64,000 bases of DNA from Sphingobacteriaceae bacterium. GTDB taxonomy: Bacteria; Bacteroidota; Bacteroidia; B-17B0; Aurantibacillaceae. The notes under the pieces are model-generated. The model saw only the letters and a program-made list of their open reading frames with translations. It was not told the origin of the DNA and did not search any database. Made by a program: the position numbers and the translations under genes. Of the stretch, positions 25,001 to 34,907 are shown piece by piece. The stretch spans positions 248,001 through 312,000 of the forward strand of contig JADJLA010000001.1 in assembly GCA_016705695.1 (NCBI GenBank), given 5' to 3'. Positions within the stretch are counted from its first letter, which is position 1. Each line of letters begins with the position of its first letter.

Positions 25001-26917
25001 TTACTTACTGATGATCAGTTTGTCTTTTAGAGTTCCTTCATTCGTATTTACCATGATATTATAAGTACCATTAGCAAATTCAGTAGTATTGATACGGATC
25101 TCTTGTTCACCTTGTTGAACCTGAGCGCCTTTGTTCACATAAACAACTTTACCTGTTACATCGTAAATAGTGATGTCAACAGTTGAGCTGCTATTTAAAC
25201 GGATCCCAACAACCGCGAAATCTTTTGCAGGATTAGGATAAACACCGATGCGAGCATCTTTGCTTAGTTTTGCTAAACCCATGATCACAGAGTTAGCAGA
25301 ACCAGATTGTAGGATCTGACCTGTAACATCGTCTTGCATGAACACAACATATTCATAAACTTGATTACTTGTGGTCCAGAAATTATTGCTGTTTTGTGCC
25401 GCAAGAGGAGGATAAATAGGCACTGTATTTACGTTATGATTGAATGATACAGTTTGCGGAACACCATCAGCTACAGTAACAGAAGCTCCATTTCCATCAG
25501 GATACATTTGACGCATAACATGGAAGAAATTTTGTTGCGAAGTAGATGGATTTGCAAACGAATAATCCTTTTGAATTAATGCTTGGTGGATACGTATTGG
25601 AGATCCCGAAGCAATTGTTAAGAAAGGTGTGATGGTAGCAGTACCTGTTACTGTTGAACCTACAACATTTAATGTAGCAGTGATATTACCATAAGCTGGT
25701 TCGTTTTTACCGGCGTCAATCTCAGCTTGGCTGTGTGCCGACATTTCAGCATCACCTCCAACAATTGCTGTTGGCGCTGCGTTGATACCATAATACAATA
25801 CGCGTTGATCGGCATGTAAGTTAAAGCTAGGATCGTTGTTCGGGCTTGGCCAATCAACTTGGTATTTAATAACGTTTACACGTCCACCTGAGTTAGGTGT
25901 GTTCCCGTTTAATAATGGATCAAAGCTCGAGTTCAATGAAGCACATGGTCCGCAAGTTGATGAAGACCACTCCTCTACTAAAGCGTTCATCAAAGATGAT
26001 TGGGAAGCAACGTAAGAGATCGTAGTTGCTAGATCATTTACAGTATTGGTTTCGTTTACGCCATTTACTTGCGTAACCCAAACGCTTACTGTGTGCGTTC
26101 CCAAAGTTAATGCAGCAGGAGCAGTAAAAGTGTAAACTCCGGTTTGATTATAAGCTAAAGCTGCAAGTGTAATTGTTTGTGTAACAATTGGACCTGCGTC
26201 AACTTGATAATTCATGGTCGCGTTATTTGCTACCGCACTTCCTTTGTTTTTAAATATTCCACTAATGGTGGTATTTCCGGCAACCGTATAACGAGGTACG
26301 CTAGTAATGCTCACAACATTTCCATCATTTGCAGCAGGTATAATAACTTGAATATTATCTAAATAGAGACGATTCATGTCATTAGAATTATTTACAAATG
26401 CTATACGAACTGTTTGATTTGAATACGTATTTAAACTTATAGATCTTTCTGTCCACGGCGAAGTTGAAGTAGCAGCCATAGTTTCTGCAGGAATTGTAAG
26501 TAAGTTAGTTGCAAAACTTCCCACCGTTGTTCCTGTAGTAGAAATTTTCACTTGATAACCATCTTCATATCCAGTTTCTACAGAAGTTGCTTCCCATTGA
26601 ATACTTGCACCTGGAGGAACTGTAAATGATGGCGTAATTAACCAATCATTTGCAACACCTGCCGGTGAATACCAAGATGTGCTCATAACTACTCGCCCCT
26701 GATTAGGCCATTCTGAAGCAACAGCATTTGTAACCCATGCGTTTGAACCAAACCCAAATGAGCTTAAGTTACTCGCAACGGTAAATCCGTCGACATTATT
26801 TTGAAGCCAACCCGCAGGTAATGCTTGTGCGGATGTTGAAGTGAAATTTTCACTCCATGTTTGCGCATTGGCTATTCCCATACCCAATAGTGCTAATGCA
26901 AGTAGTTGTTTTTTCAT
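25001..26917 (-). CDS. Omp28-like, choice-of-anchor J surface protein with T9SS sorting domain (paralogue)
   Basis: The ATG at 26917 starts the signal (MKKQLLALALLGMGIANAQ); an open extension upstream is ignored because a -7 element (TACCTTTG, minus strand, 26969-26976) lies within it. The layout equals that of the gene at 22109: choice-of-anchor J (WSENFTSTSAQALP, NDWLITPSF), beta domain, Omp28-type segment with EEWSSSTCGPCASLNSSFDP, type A T9SS tail (YPNPAKDFAVVGI). The C-terminal 70 residues are nearly identical in the two, so the pair arose by duplication. Confidence 0.85.
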   Translation of the reverse strand: MKKQLLALALLGMGIANAQTWSENFTSTSAQALPAGWLQNNVDGFTVASNLSSFGFGSNAWVTNAVASEWPNQGRVVMSTSWYSPAGVANDWLITPSFTVPPGASIQWEATSVETGYEDGYQVKISTTGTTVGSFATNLLTIPAETMAATSTSPWTERSISLNTYSNQTVRIAFVNNSNDMNRLYLDNIQVIIPAANDGNVVSITSVPRYTVAGNTTISGIFKNKGSAVANNATMNYQVDAGPIVTQTITLAALAYNQTGVYTFTAPAALTLGTHTVSVWVTQVNGVNETNTVNDLATTISYVASQSSLMNALVEEWSSSTCGPCASLNSSFDPLLNGNTPNSGGRVNVIKYQVDWPSPNNDPSFNLHADQRVLYYGINAAPTAIVGGDAEMSAHSQAEIDAGKNEPAYGNITATLNVVGSTVTGTATITPFLTIASGSPIRIHQALIQKDYSFANPSTSQQNFFHVMRQMYPDGNGASVTVADGVPQTVSFNHNVNTVPIYPPLAAQNSNNFWTTSNQVYEYVVFMQDDVTGQILQSGSANSVIMGLAKLSKDARIGVYPNPAKDFAVVGIRLNSSSTVDITIYDVTGKVVYVNKGAQVQQGEQEIRINTTEFANGTYNIMVNTNEGTLKDKLIISK

Positions 26918-27148
26918 GTATTGTTTGTTTAGGTGTAAATTATTAAAACGATTTATAAAAGGCCAAACCAAAGGTATAAAATTTCCATTTCAGTTGCAAT
27001 ATGAGCTAGGTCATAATATTAATGCGCTTTATTTTATCGAATTCATTTCTTTATTAAATTATAAGTATTTAGAGGCCAAAGTCTTATTTGCTATCAATGC
27101 AAGTGGCAAATGTTTATTACTATACACGATGCAATTTAGTATTTTTGC

Positions 27149-30100
27149 ATGTTCATGTTAAATAGGTTCCTGCCTGAGGTTTTTTCAAAACTGGAAATTT
27201 CTAATTCCGGGAGGGATTTCTTTGTCAAAGGTTTAGCAGGATCAGGAATTCACTTTGTTTTAGCCAACATTTTTGATGATCAAAAAAGGAATTTGATCTT
27301 AATTAAGAACGATCGCGAAGAAGCGGCCTATGCGTTCAACGATCTGCAACAAATTCTTGGAGAAAAAAATGTTCAATTCTTCCCGCAATCATACAAACAA
27401 CCTTACGAACCCGAAAAAACCGCGAATGCTAATATTCAAGAACGCGCTGAGGTATTAAGTTTATTAAGTAGCGAAAAGTATAATGGTATAGTTGTAACAT
27501 ACCCCGAAGCACTGTGCGAAAAAGTAACGCTTAAAAAAGAACTTCAACAAAATATTCTTCAAATAAGGAAGGGTGAGAAATTGTCGGTTGAATTCATCAG
27601 CGAATTCTTATATTCTTATAATTTTTTGCAAAGCGATTTTGTATATGAGCCCGGCCAATTCTCTATTCGCGGAGGTATTATTGATATTTATTCGTTCGCC
27701 AACGAATTCCCTTATCGTTTAGAATTATTTGGCAATGAAGTGGAAGCTATCAAAACTTTTGATCCTGCTAATCAATTGTCGCTAAAGAATTTTGATTTTG
27801 TTACCATCATTCCAAATATTAATACATCCATTCTAAAGGAAGAAAGAGGATTCTTACTCAATTATTTTTCATTAGAGCATACTGTTATTGCCATCGAAAG
27901 TGCGGAGCGTATATTTTCTATTTTTGATAAAATGTATTCAAAAGCGTTGCATGCGTTTGAACATTACCAAGGCGAGATCAAACAAATTGAACCTCAAATG
28001 TTGTATGGAAATGCCGATGAATTCAAAAACGCACTTTCGTCGTATGCCATTCTCGAATTTGGATTACAAAATATTTTGACTCATACAGTAAAGGAATTCA
28101 ACCAAGCACCGCAACCGATCTTTAATAAGAATTTTGATCTGCTCATCTCCAATCTAAAGGAAAATAAAACAAAAGGCTATCAAAATTTTTTTTTAACGGA
28201 GAATAGAAAACAAGCCGATCGTTTGATCACCATATTTAATGATATGCTCGCCAAAGAGCATCGTACATACGAAACACTCATTGATTATTTGCCATTAAAT
28301 ATCCATGAGGGTTTTGTGGATCATGATCTAAAAATTGCGGTTTATACCGATCATCAGATCTTTGAAAGACATCATCGCTATAAATTAAAGGAAGTAAGGA
28401 ACAAAACGAGTGAGGCCCTTACATTAAAAGATATTTTGATGCTTAATCCGGGCGATTATGTAACCCACATCGATCACGGAATTGGACGCTTCGGTGGATT
28501 GCAAAAACTTAATGTTAGGGGAAAGGAGCAAGAAGCAGTACGCTTATTATATAAGGATAACGATATTTTATTTGTTAGCATTCACAACTTACACCGCATT
28601 AGTAAATTTAGTGGCAAAGAGAGTAATGTACCACGCTTAGATAAGTTAGGAAGCACACACTGGAGTACCCTCAAATTAAAAACAAAACGCAAAGTAAAAG
28701 AAGTCGCCTTCGACCTAATTAAATTATACGCCAAACGAAAAGCAAATAAAGGGCATGCATTCTTAAAAGACAATTATCTACAACATGAATTAGAAGCGTC
28801 GTTTATTTACGAAGACACACCCGATCAGGTAAAAGTTACAGCAGATGTAAAACGCGATATGGAACGATCTCAACCAATGGATCGTTTGATATGTGGTGAT
28901 GTTGGCTTTGGTAAAACAGAAATTGCCGTTCGTGCGGCATTTAAAGCTGTGTGCGATAGTAAACAAGTTGCTATTTTAGTTCCTACAACAATTTTGGCAT
29001 ATCAACATTACAAAACCTTTAAAGACAGGTTAAGAGGCTTGCCATGTAATGTAGATTATATCAATCGTTTTCGTTCGGCCAAAGAACAAAAGGAGGTACT
29101 TCAAAAATTGGAGCAAGGAAAAATTGATATTGTTATCGGCACTCATAAGATCATTGGTAAAGATGTAAAATTCAAAGATCTTGGTTTATTAATAATTGAC
29201 GAAGAGCAAAAATTTGGCGTGGGCGTAAAAGATAAATTAAAAGTGTTCAAAGAAAATATTGATACGCTTACATTAACAGCTACACCAATTCCACGCACAC
29301 TTCAATTTAGTTTAATGGGCGCTCGCGATCTTTCAGTAATTTCTACACCGCCGCCAAATCGCTTTCCGGTGCAAACCGAACTGCATTTGTTTGATGAAGA
29401 ACTGATCCGCGATGCTATTAGTTTTGAATTGCAAAGAGGGGGACAGGTATTTTTTGTACATAATAAAGTAAATAACATTCAAGAAATAGCCGGAACCATT
29501 CAGCGTTTAGTTCCTGATGCACGAATTGCTATTGGGCACGGGCAACTTGACGGTGATAAATTGGAAGAAGTGATGTTGGCATTTATTGAAGGAGAATTTG
29601 ATGTTTTAGTAGCAACAACCATCATCGAAAGTGGAATTGATATTACGAACGCAAATACTATAATAATTAACGATGCGCAAAATTTTGGGTTGAGCGATCT
29701 GCATCAAATGCGAGGAAGGGTAGGGCGAAGCAATAAAAAAGCGTTTTGTTATTTACTAGCTCCACCACAAAGTGTTTTAACTTCCGAAGCACAAAAACGT
29801 TTAAGAGCTCTGGTAGAGTTCAATGAACTTGGAAGTGGTTTTCAAATTGCCATGCGAGATCTGGATATTCGCGGCGCAGGAAATTTACTGGGCGCCGAAC
29901 AAAGTGGCTTTATAAATGATATGGGTTTTGACACCTATATGAAAATATTGAACGAAGCTGTGAATGAATTAAAAGAAGAGGCTTGGTATAAAGAAACGGT
30001 TGGCGAAGATGGAACAACAAATGCCTCAGTTTTCTCACGCCAGTTTGTAAAAGAAACTATTATTGATTCTGACCTTGAATTATTGATCCCTGATGAATAC

Positions 30101-30529
30101 GTTAATAGTTTAACCGAACGCTTGGTTCTATATCGCGAATTGGACAATATTGTGAATGAAGAAGATCTTGTGAAGTATGAAGAGAATTTAAAGGATAGAT
30201 TTGGTCCTGTTCCAATACAAGCTATCGAATTGATCAATTTAGTGCGCATGCGTTGGAGGGCCATGAAAATTGGCTTCGAAAAAATGACCTTAAAGAATGG
30301 CAAAATGCTGGCATATTTTGTAAGTAATAAGAACAGCGATTACTTTGCTTCCGAAAATTTTAAAACTGTGCTGGCTTACGTTCAAAAATACCCTTCGCTT
30401 TGTACACTGAAAGAACAAAATAATAAATTGCTTTTAACCATAGAAGATGTAACTTCGATAAATAGAGCAGATGAGATCTTAAAAAGTATTACCGCCTTAT
30501 TAGAAAAAAATGAGCAATTGGCTGAATAA
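27149..30529 (+). CDS. mfd: transcription-repair coupling factor Mfd
   Basis: A 1126-residue cytoplasmic ATPase, full length for the family. It removes RNA polymerase stalled at DNA damage and recruits UvrA. Visible parts: UvrB-like N-terminal modules with FSIRGGIIDIY; the RNA-polymerase-interacting domain (MLNPGDYVTHIDHGIGRFGG); translocase with GDVGFGKTEIAVR (Walker A), IIDEEQKFGVG (DEEQ box), TATPIPRTLQFSLMG, and MRGRVGRSNKKAFCYL; and a TRCF C-terminal domain. Two ATGs are possible (27149, 27155). A -7 element TATTTTTG (27140-27147) predicts a start near 27152, which favours 27155. It overlaps the next gene by 20 bp. Confidence 0.97.
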   Translation: MFMLNRFLPEVFSKLEISNSGRDFFVKGLAGSGIHFVLANIFDDQKRNLILIKNDREEAAYAFNDLQQILGEKNVQFFPQSYKQPYEPEKTANANIQERAEVLSLLSSEKYNGIVVTYPEALCEKVTLKKELQQNILQIRKGEKLSVEFISEFLYSYNFLQSDFVYEPGQFSIRGGIIDIYSFANEFPYRLELFGNEVEAIKTFDPANQLSLKNFDFVTIIPNINTSILKEERGFLLNYFSLEHTVIAIESAERIFSIFDKMYSKALHAFEHYQGEIKQIEPQMLYGNADEFKNALSSYAILEFGLQNILTHTVKEFNQAPQPIFNKNFDLLISNLKENKTKGYQNFFLTENRKQADRLITIFNDMLAKEHRTYETLIDYLPLNIHEGFVDHDLKIAVYTDHQIFERHHRYKLKEVRNKTSEALTLKDILMLNPGDYVTHIDHGIGRFGGLQKLNVRGKEQEAVRLLYKDNDILFVSIHNLHRISKFSGKESNVPRLDKLGSTHWSTLKLKTKRKVKEVAFDLIKLYAKRKANKGHAFLKDNYLQHELEASFIYEDTPDQVKVTADVKRDMERSQPMDRLICGDVGFGKTEIAVRAAFKAVCDSKQVAILVPTTILAYQHYKTFKDRLRGLPCNVDYINRFRSAKEQKEVLQKLEQGKIDIVIGTHKIIGKDVKFKDLGLLIIDEEQKFGVGVKDKLKVFKENIDTLTLTATPIPRTLQFSLMGARDLSVISTPPPNRFPVQTELHLFDEELIRDAISFELQRGGQVFFVHNKVNNIQEIAGTIQRLVPDARIAIGHGQLDGDKLEEVMLAFIEGEFDVLVATTIIESGIDITNANTIIINDAQNFGLSDLHQMRGRVGRSNKKAFCYLLAPPQSVLTSEAQKRLRALVEFNELGSGFQIAMRDLDIRGAGNLLGAEQSGFINDMGFDTYMKILNEAVNELKEEAWYKETVGEDGTTNASVFSRQFVKETIIDSDLELLIPDEYVNSLTERLVLYRELDNIVNEEDLVKYEENLKDRFGPVPIQAIELINLVRMRWRAMKIGFEKMTLKNGKMLAYFVSNKNSDYFASENFKTVLAYVQKYPSLCTLKEQNNKLLLTIEDVTSINRADEILKSITALLEKNEQLAE

Positions 30530-31493
30530 GATACGATCGAATTCAAAAGGGATCATTTATATACTCTTTGTGTATATTATTGCGCAATTCTTGTGGTGGG
30601 AGATATTAATGGTAAGGCAAAACAATGCTTTGTTAGAAGAAAAGCAAAAAGTATTAGAGCTTACTATTTCTGATACAGAACGGTTGCAAGCAGAAATTGA
30701 TAAGCTTCAAGAAAGTAAGATCCAAAAAACATACATGGTGGTGGGCGAAGGAACTATTTTTTTATTGCTTTTATTATATGGGATCAATTTGATACGTAAA
30801 GCAAACAGAAAAGAACATGAGTTACTCGATCAAAAAAATAATTTCTTATTAAGCATCACACACGAATTAAAAACACCTTTGGCAACAACAAAATTGCAAT
30901 TGCAAACATTAAAAAAGCATCAATTAGCACATGAAAAACAACAAGAACTCATCGAAATAGCCATCAACGAAAACGAACGCTTGAATTCTTTGATAGATAA
31001 TGTTTTATTGGCAACTCGTATGCAAGAGAACGAGTATCACATGGCAAAGGAGCGAGTTGATCTGAGTGATCTTATTACAAAAATTGCAACAGCAAGTTAT
31101 AGGAGTTCGTTGGAATCAGGAAATTTAAAATTAATCATTGAACCATCAGTTTTGTGCGAAATAGATAAACTCGCTTTTCCTTCCATCCTTACAAATTTAG
31201 TGGATAATGCGTTTAAGTATTCGGGCGAGTTGATGAATGTTGAAATTAAATTAAAAAAGAAATCGAGTGGAATTGTTTTGGAAGTGAGTGATAGAGGCAT
31301 GGGGATAAAAGACAGTGAGAAGAATAGGATCTTCGATCAGTTTTACAGGAGCGGAAGCGAAGAAACCCGAAAGACAAAAGGCACGGGCTTAGGATTGTTC
31401 ATCGTAAAATACTTAATTGAGAAGCATGGAGGAACTATTGCTGTAAAAGATAATTCCCCAAATGGCTCTGTATTTGAAATTCATTTGAATTGA
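30510..31493 (+). CDS. membrane sensor histidine kinase (HisKA type)
   Basis: A 327-residue kinase with two membrane segments (about 15-35 and 73-93) around a short coiled-coil periplasmic loop. Then H box SITHELKTPLATTKLQ, N box NLVDNAFKYSGE, DRGMGIKD and GTGLGLFIVKYLIEKHGG. All kinase motifs are present. No response regulator is next to it. It starts within the end of mfd and overlaps the ABC gene that follows, so it is translated with them. Confidence 0.93.
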   Translation: MSNWLNKIRSNSKGIIYILFVYIIAQFLWWEILMVRQNNALLEEKQKVLELTISDTERLQAEIDKLQESKIQKTYMVVGEGTIFLLLLLYGINLIRKANRKEHELLDQKNNFLLSITHELKTPLATTKLQLQTLKKHQLAHEKQQELIEIAINENERLNSLIDNVLLATRMQENEYHMAKERVDLSDLITKIATASYRSSLESGNLKLIIEPSVLCEIDKLAFPSILTNLVDNAFKYSGELMNVEIKLKKKSSGIVLEVSDRGMGIKDSEKNRIFDQFYRSGSEETRKTKGTGLGLFIVKYLIEKHGGTIAVKDNSPNGSVFEIHLN

Positions 31494-32644
31494 AATTTAT
31501 TAAATTCATAATCATTTTTGTTGCAATTCTAACTTTGAGTTCGTGCAACTCTTCTCATCCAGATAAAGAAGGTGTTGAGGTTATAGATCTTTATAAAGAC
31601 ACTACCATAAAATATGCGCGTAGATTTTTAATTGATCATGGCAAAGGTTTTAAAGTGATCCATATTTTGGCCAACAGAGAAACAAGTGATACTAGTGCCA
31701 CATTTATTTTGTACGATTCCGTTAGGCCGCAATTGCATTACAAAAATTCACACTTTATAAAAACACCTTGCACGCGTATCATTGCATTAAGTAGTATTTA
31801 TGCAAATATGATTGCGGAAGTAGGAGGTTTAAAGAGTATTATAGCGATTGAAAATGTAGACTACTATAATAACAGCGGAATAACAAAGGCGGTTGAAGCC
31901 GGCAGGATCTTTCAGGTTCAAAGAAACCCCGAGATAGATAAGGAAGCCGTATTGAAATTAAAACCTGATGTTATTTTTGCTTTTGGCATGGGTGGTTCTT
32001 CCGGAGATTTTGACGCGAAGATCGTAGAGAGTGGAATTCCGGCAATAATTAGTTTAGACCATTTAGAGCGTTCGCCTTTGGCAAGGGCGGAGTGGATCAA
32101 ATTCTTCGCCGCCTTTGTAAATAGATCGAATGAAGCAAATATTATTTTTACAGAAGTGGAAAAAGATTACAATGAGCTGAAAGCTTTGGCAAAGAACTAT
32201 ACGGATAGACCAAATGTATTAACCGAATTAAAATTTGGAGATACTTGGTATGTTCCAGGAGGGAGAAGTTACATGGCACAATTAATAAATGATGCCAATG
32301 GAGATTATTTTTGGAGCAATGATACCGCAAGCGGAAGTTTGCCTTTAAGCTTTGAGGCGGTATTTAAAAAAGCGCAAAAGGCCGATCTTTGGTTAAATGT
32401 TTCAATGTGTACTACAAAGCAACAAGTAATTGCGCAGGACAAACGCTATGGCGATTTCGAAGCGTATAAAAAGAATAGTATTTACAATAATAATTTATAT
32501 TGCAATAAATTGAAGTACTCCACATATTGGGAAACAGGCATGATCTATCCAAATAGGATTTTAAGTGATATGATCCAAATGTTCCATAAACAAGCAAAGG
32601 ATAGCTTAGATCGCCCGTTTTATTATTATAAGCAAGTAAATTGA
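31490..32644 (+). CDS. ABC transporter substrate-binding lipoprotein (BtuF/FecB family)
   Basis: The start is TTG at 31490, overlapping the stop of the kinase gene (TTGA); it gives a direct signal with lipobox LTLSSCNSS. The protein (384 residues) has the two-lobed class III binding fold: TPCTRIIALSSIYANMIAEVGGLKSI, LKLKPDVIFAFGMGG, and a C-terminal lobe with TYWETGMIYPNRIL. Ligands of the family are cobalamin, haem and Fe-siderophores. The one carried here cannot be decided from sequence. Confidence 0.85.
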   Translation: MKFIKFIIIFVAILTLSSCNSSHPDKEGVEVIDLYKDTTIKYARRFLIDHGKGFKVIHILANRETSDTSATFILYDSVRPQLHYKNSHFIKTPCTRIIALSSIYANMIAEVGGLKSIIAIENVDYYNNSGITKAVEAGRIFQVQRNPEIDKEAVLKLKPDVIFAFGMGGSSGDFDAKIVESGIPAIISLDHLERSPLARAEWIKFFAAFVNRSNEANIIFTEVEKDYNELKALAKNYTDRPNVLTELKFGDTWYVPGGRSYMAQLINDANGDYFWSNDTASGSLPLSFEAVFKKAQKADLWLNVSMCTTKQQVIAQDKRYGDFEAYKKNSIYNNNLYCNKLKYSTYWETGMIYPNRILSDMIQMFHKQAKDSLDRPFYYYKQVN

Positions 32645-33624
32645 AAGGCGGCTTTAAACATATTTTACTATTAGTTGGCGTTTTGATTATCGCTTTTGTA
32701 GCGAACATACTTCTGGCGGGATCCTCTGTTTTAAAATTTTCTGAACTCAATTTCAACGATTATATATTTAGGAATATCCGTTTATCAAAAGCATTAACCG
32801 CTTTATTATGCGGAATAAGTTTGCCAATTGCAGGACAAATTCTACAGGTCTTATTTAGAAATCCATTAGCGGGACCTTATGTTTTGGGAATAAGTTCGGC
32901 GTCCAGTTTAGCGGTAGGCATAGCCATAATGGCCTTAAATGCATTTGGAGTGATGGGATATGTGTTCTTTTCAAAAACGGCTATTATTATTGCGGCATTT
33001 GCCGGGAGTTTATTATGCACCTTTATAATTTTATTCGTCGCTAAAAAAGTAAGTAGCAATGTGTTCTTATTATTGATCGGTTTAATGCTTGGGCAAATTT
33101 TTGGGGCCCTCGAATCTTTCGTGGAATATTTTTCTACCGACAAAGGTTTGCGCGAATTTGTGATGTGGAGTTTTGGTTCGTTGGGTAATTCAACTTACAC
33201 CGACATAACCATTTTTTCATCGATCGGAGTTATTTTAATTGCTACACTTTTTATGCTCACCAAACCATTCCAGGTTTTTTTAATGGGGCAAAATTATGCC
33301 AATGCTTTAGGAATTGATTTTGCAAGATATAGGATCTATTTTATTGTGATCTCATCTTTACTTACGGCTTTGGCAACAGCGTTTTGTGGCCCAATTGCTT
33401 TTGTTGGACTTTCTATTCCTATTATGACAAGGTTAATTTATAAGACCTCCGATCAGAAGTTTCAATTAACCGCGTGTTTATTGTTAGGAGGAATCACCAT
33501 GTTAGTATGCGATACCTTATGTTATACAATTTTGCCGGACCGAGTAATTCCTATTAATGTGATCACAACGTTATTTGGTTCACCATTCATTATTTATTTA
33601 CTATTTAAAACACGTAATTGGTAG
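32641..33624 (+). CDS. ABC transporter permease (BtuC/FecCD family)
   Basis: A 327-residue integral membrane protein with about nine or ten hydrophobic helices. Family blocks: RLSKALTALLCGISLPIAGQ, FRNPLAGPYVLGISSAS, and PIAFVGLSIPIMTRL. Start TTG at 32641 overlaps the stop of the preceding gene in the same TTGA pattern. It forms the channel of the importer encoded by 31490-34367. Confidence 0.92.
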   Translation: MKGGFKHILLLVGVLIIAFVANILLAGSSVLKFSELNFNDYIFRNIRLSKALTALLCGISLPIAGQILQVLFRNPLAGPYVLGISSASSLAVGIAIMALNAFGVMGYVFFSKTAIIIAAFAGSLLCTFIILFVAKKVSSNVFLLLIGLMLGQIFGALESFVEYFSTDKGLREFVMWSFGSLGNSTYTDITIFSSIGVILIATLFMLTKPFQVFLMGQNYANALGIDFARYRIYFIVISSLLTALATAFCGPIAFVGLSIPIMTRLIYKTSDQKFQLTACLLLGGITMLVCDTLCYTILPDRVIPINVITTLFGSPFIIYLLFKTRNW

Positions 33625-34367
33625 TGGAAGTGACACTAAACATAAAGAATTTAAGCATTGGTTATGTTTCAAAAAAACAAACAACGGTTGTTTATAAAGA
33701 TATAACCGCCGGTTTTACTTCAGGAATGTTGGTGGGCATTATTGGTAAAAATGGTTTAGGTAAATCTACTTTATTAAGAACCATTGCCGGACTACAAGAA
33801 AAATTACAAGGAGAGATCTTGTTTGATGACAAAAATTTAGAACAACTATCAAAGCAAGAGCTCGCCAAAATGATCGCTGTAGTATTAACCGAAAAAGTGG
33901 GAGGATTTAATTTAACGGTAAATGATCTTGTTTCGATGGGAAGAGTTCCTTATACAAACGCGTTCAATCATTTGCAAGAGGAAGATAAGAAGATCATTGA
34001 TGAATGCATTTCTATTTGCGGTTTAAACGATCATGTATTAAAGCCTGTAAATGAATTAAGCGATGGCTTGTTTCAAAAAGCTATGATCGCTAAAGGTTTG
34101 GCCCAACAAACTTCTATTTTATTATTAGATGAACCAACAGCGTATTTGGATTTTCCTTCTAAGCATCAATTATTCGAGTTATTAAAAAAAGTTACTGAAG
34201 AAGAAAAAAAGTGCATCGTTACATCTTCTCACGATATTGAATTGGTTTTAAAATACGCTTCTCATTTGTTGATCATGTCGGAGAATAATGAGTTTGAATT
34301 TATTGAGGTTTCAAAGTATAAGGGAAGTAAACTTTTTGCGAAGGTAACTAACGATTATTTTAATTAG
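33624..34367 (+). CDS. ABC transporter ATP-binding protein (BtuD/FecE family)
   Basis: About 247 residues. Walker A GKNGLGKSTLLR, Q loop near VVLTEKVGG, a signature region ELSDGLFQKAMIAKGLA (LSDG in place of the usual LSGG), Walker B ILLLDEPTAYLDF and the switch His in SSHDIE. The GTG at 33624 shares a base with the permease stop (TAGTG) and is preferred; a TTG at 33618 is possible. It powers the importer. Confidence 0.92.
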   Translation: MEVTLNIKNLSIGYVSKKQTTVVYKDITAGFTSGMLVGIIGKNGLGKSTLLRTIAGLQEKLQGEILFDDKNLEQLSKQELAKMIAVVLTEKVGGFNLTVNDLVSMGRVPYTNAFNHLQEEDKKIIDECISICGLNDHVLKPVNELSDGLFQKAMIAKGLAQQTSILLLDEPTAYLDFPSKHQLFELLKKVTEEEKKCIVTSSHDIELVLKYASHLLIMSENNEFEFIEVSKYKGSKLFAKVTNDYFN

Positions 34368-34381
34368 AATATTTCTTGACC

Positions 34382-34557
34382 TTACTCACAAATGTGTTTG
34401 GTGTAGCAATCAAAACAAAAATTCAATTCCTCATCCAATTCCGGCTTTGTGATCCTGTTGACCGTATATTTTTTTTACATTTCTTGCACATACGAGAGTA
34501 CCAGTTCTCTGGATTATTGTGTTGAATTCTTAAGTATGTAATTCTTTCTTTATTCAT
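34382..34557 (-). pseudogene. small zinc-ribbon-like protein, frameshifted
   Basis: The ATG at 34557 lies 1 bp after the panD stop. Translation gives MNKERITYLRIQHNNPENW and a CKKC pair, then shifts at a run of eight A (34469-34476 on the plus strand, T8). Restoring one base continues to TVNRITKPELDEELNFC, a second CxxC (CFDC) and a stop at 34382, a coherent protein of about 58 residues with a four-cysteine zinc-binding pattern. Function unknown. The homopolymer suggests a consensus error. Confidence 0.6.
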
Positions 34558-34558
34558 T

Positions 34559-34903
34559 TCAAAGAGAATTATCTTGTTTCGGAAAAACAATTTTTGGTTT
34601 GTACGCTTTTGCCTTCGCCAAGGTCATTGTGGCATAAGCAATAATAATTACTTTATCTCCCGTACTTATTTTTAATGCAGCTGGTCCATTCATGCAAATA
34701 ACCTTCGATCCGCGTTCTCCCTTTATCACGTAGGTGATTAAGCGTTCGCCATTTCTATGATTGATCACATGAACCTGCTCGCCCTCCAGTAAATTAACGG
34801 CATCCATTAAATCCTCATCAATCGTAATACTTCCTATGTATTCTATATTTGCTTCCGTTACATGAGCATTATGTATTTTCGACTTTAAAACTTGTATTTG
34901 CAT
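34559..34903 (-). CDS. panD: aspartate 1-decarboxylase
   Basis: A 114-residue proenzyme. It decarboxylates L-aspartate to beta-alanine for pantothenate and CoA synthesis. The self-cleavage site is present in YIGSITID (Gly-Ser), with the pyruvoyl group formed from the Ser. Also seen: NGERLITYVIKGERGS and MNGPAALK, the family core. It begins 4 bp after the stop of the Crp/Fnr gene, so it is probably cotranscribed with the regulator. Confidence 0.95.
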   Translation of the reverse strand: MQIQVLKSKIHNAHVTEANIEYIGSITIDEDLMDAVNLLEGEQVHVINHRNGERLITYVIKGERGSKVICMNGPAALKISTGDKVIIIAYATMTLAKAKAYKPKIVFPKQDNSL

Positions 34904-34907
34904 AACT

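Noticed and set aside
22109..26917. The CGPC motif in the Omp28-like pair as proof of thioredoxin activity
   Set aside because: The surrounding sequence is beta-rich and of Omp28 type; activity cannot be claimed from the four residues alone.
31490..34367. B12 importer linked to the riboswitch at 22 kb
   Set aside because: The importer is on the other strand and in another operon with no aptamer before it. Its ligand could equally be haem or a siderophore.
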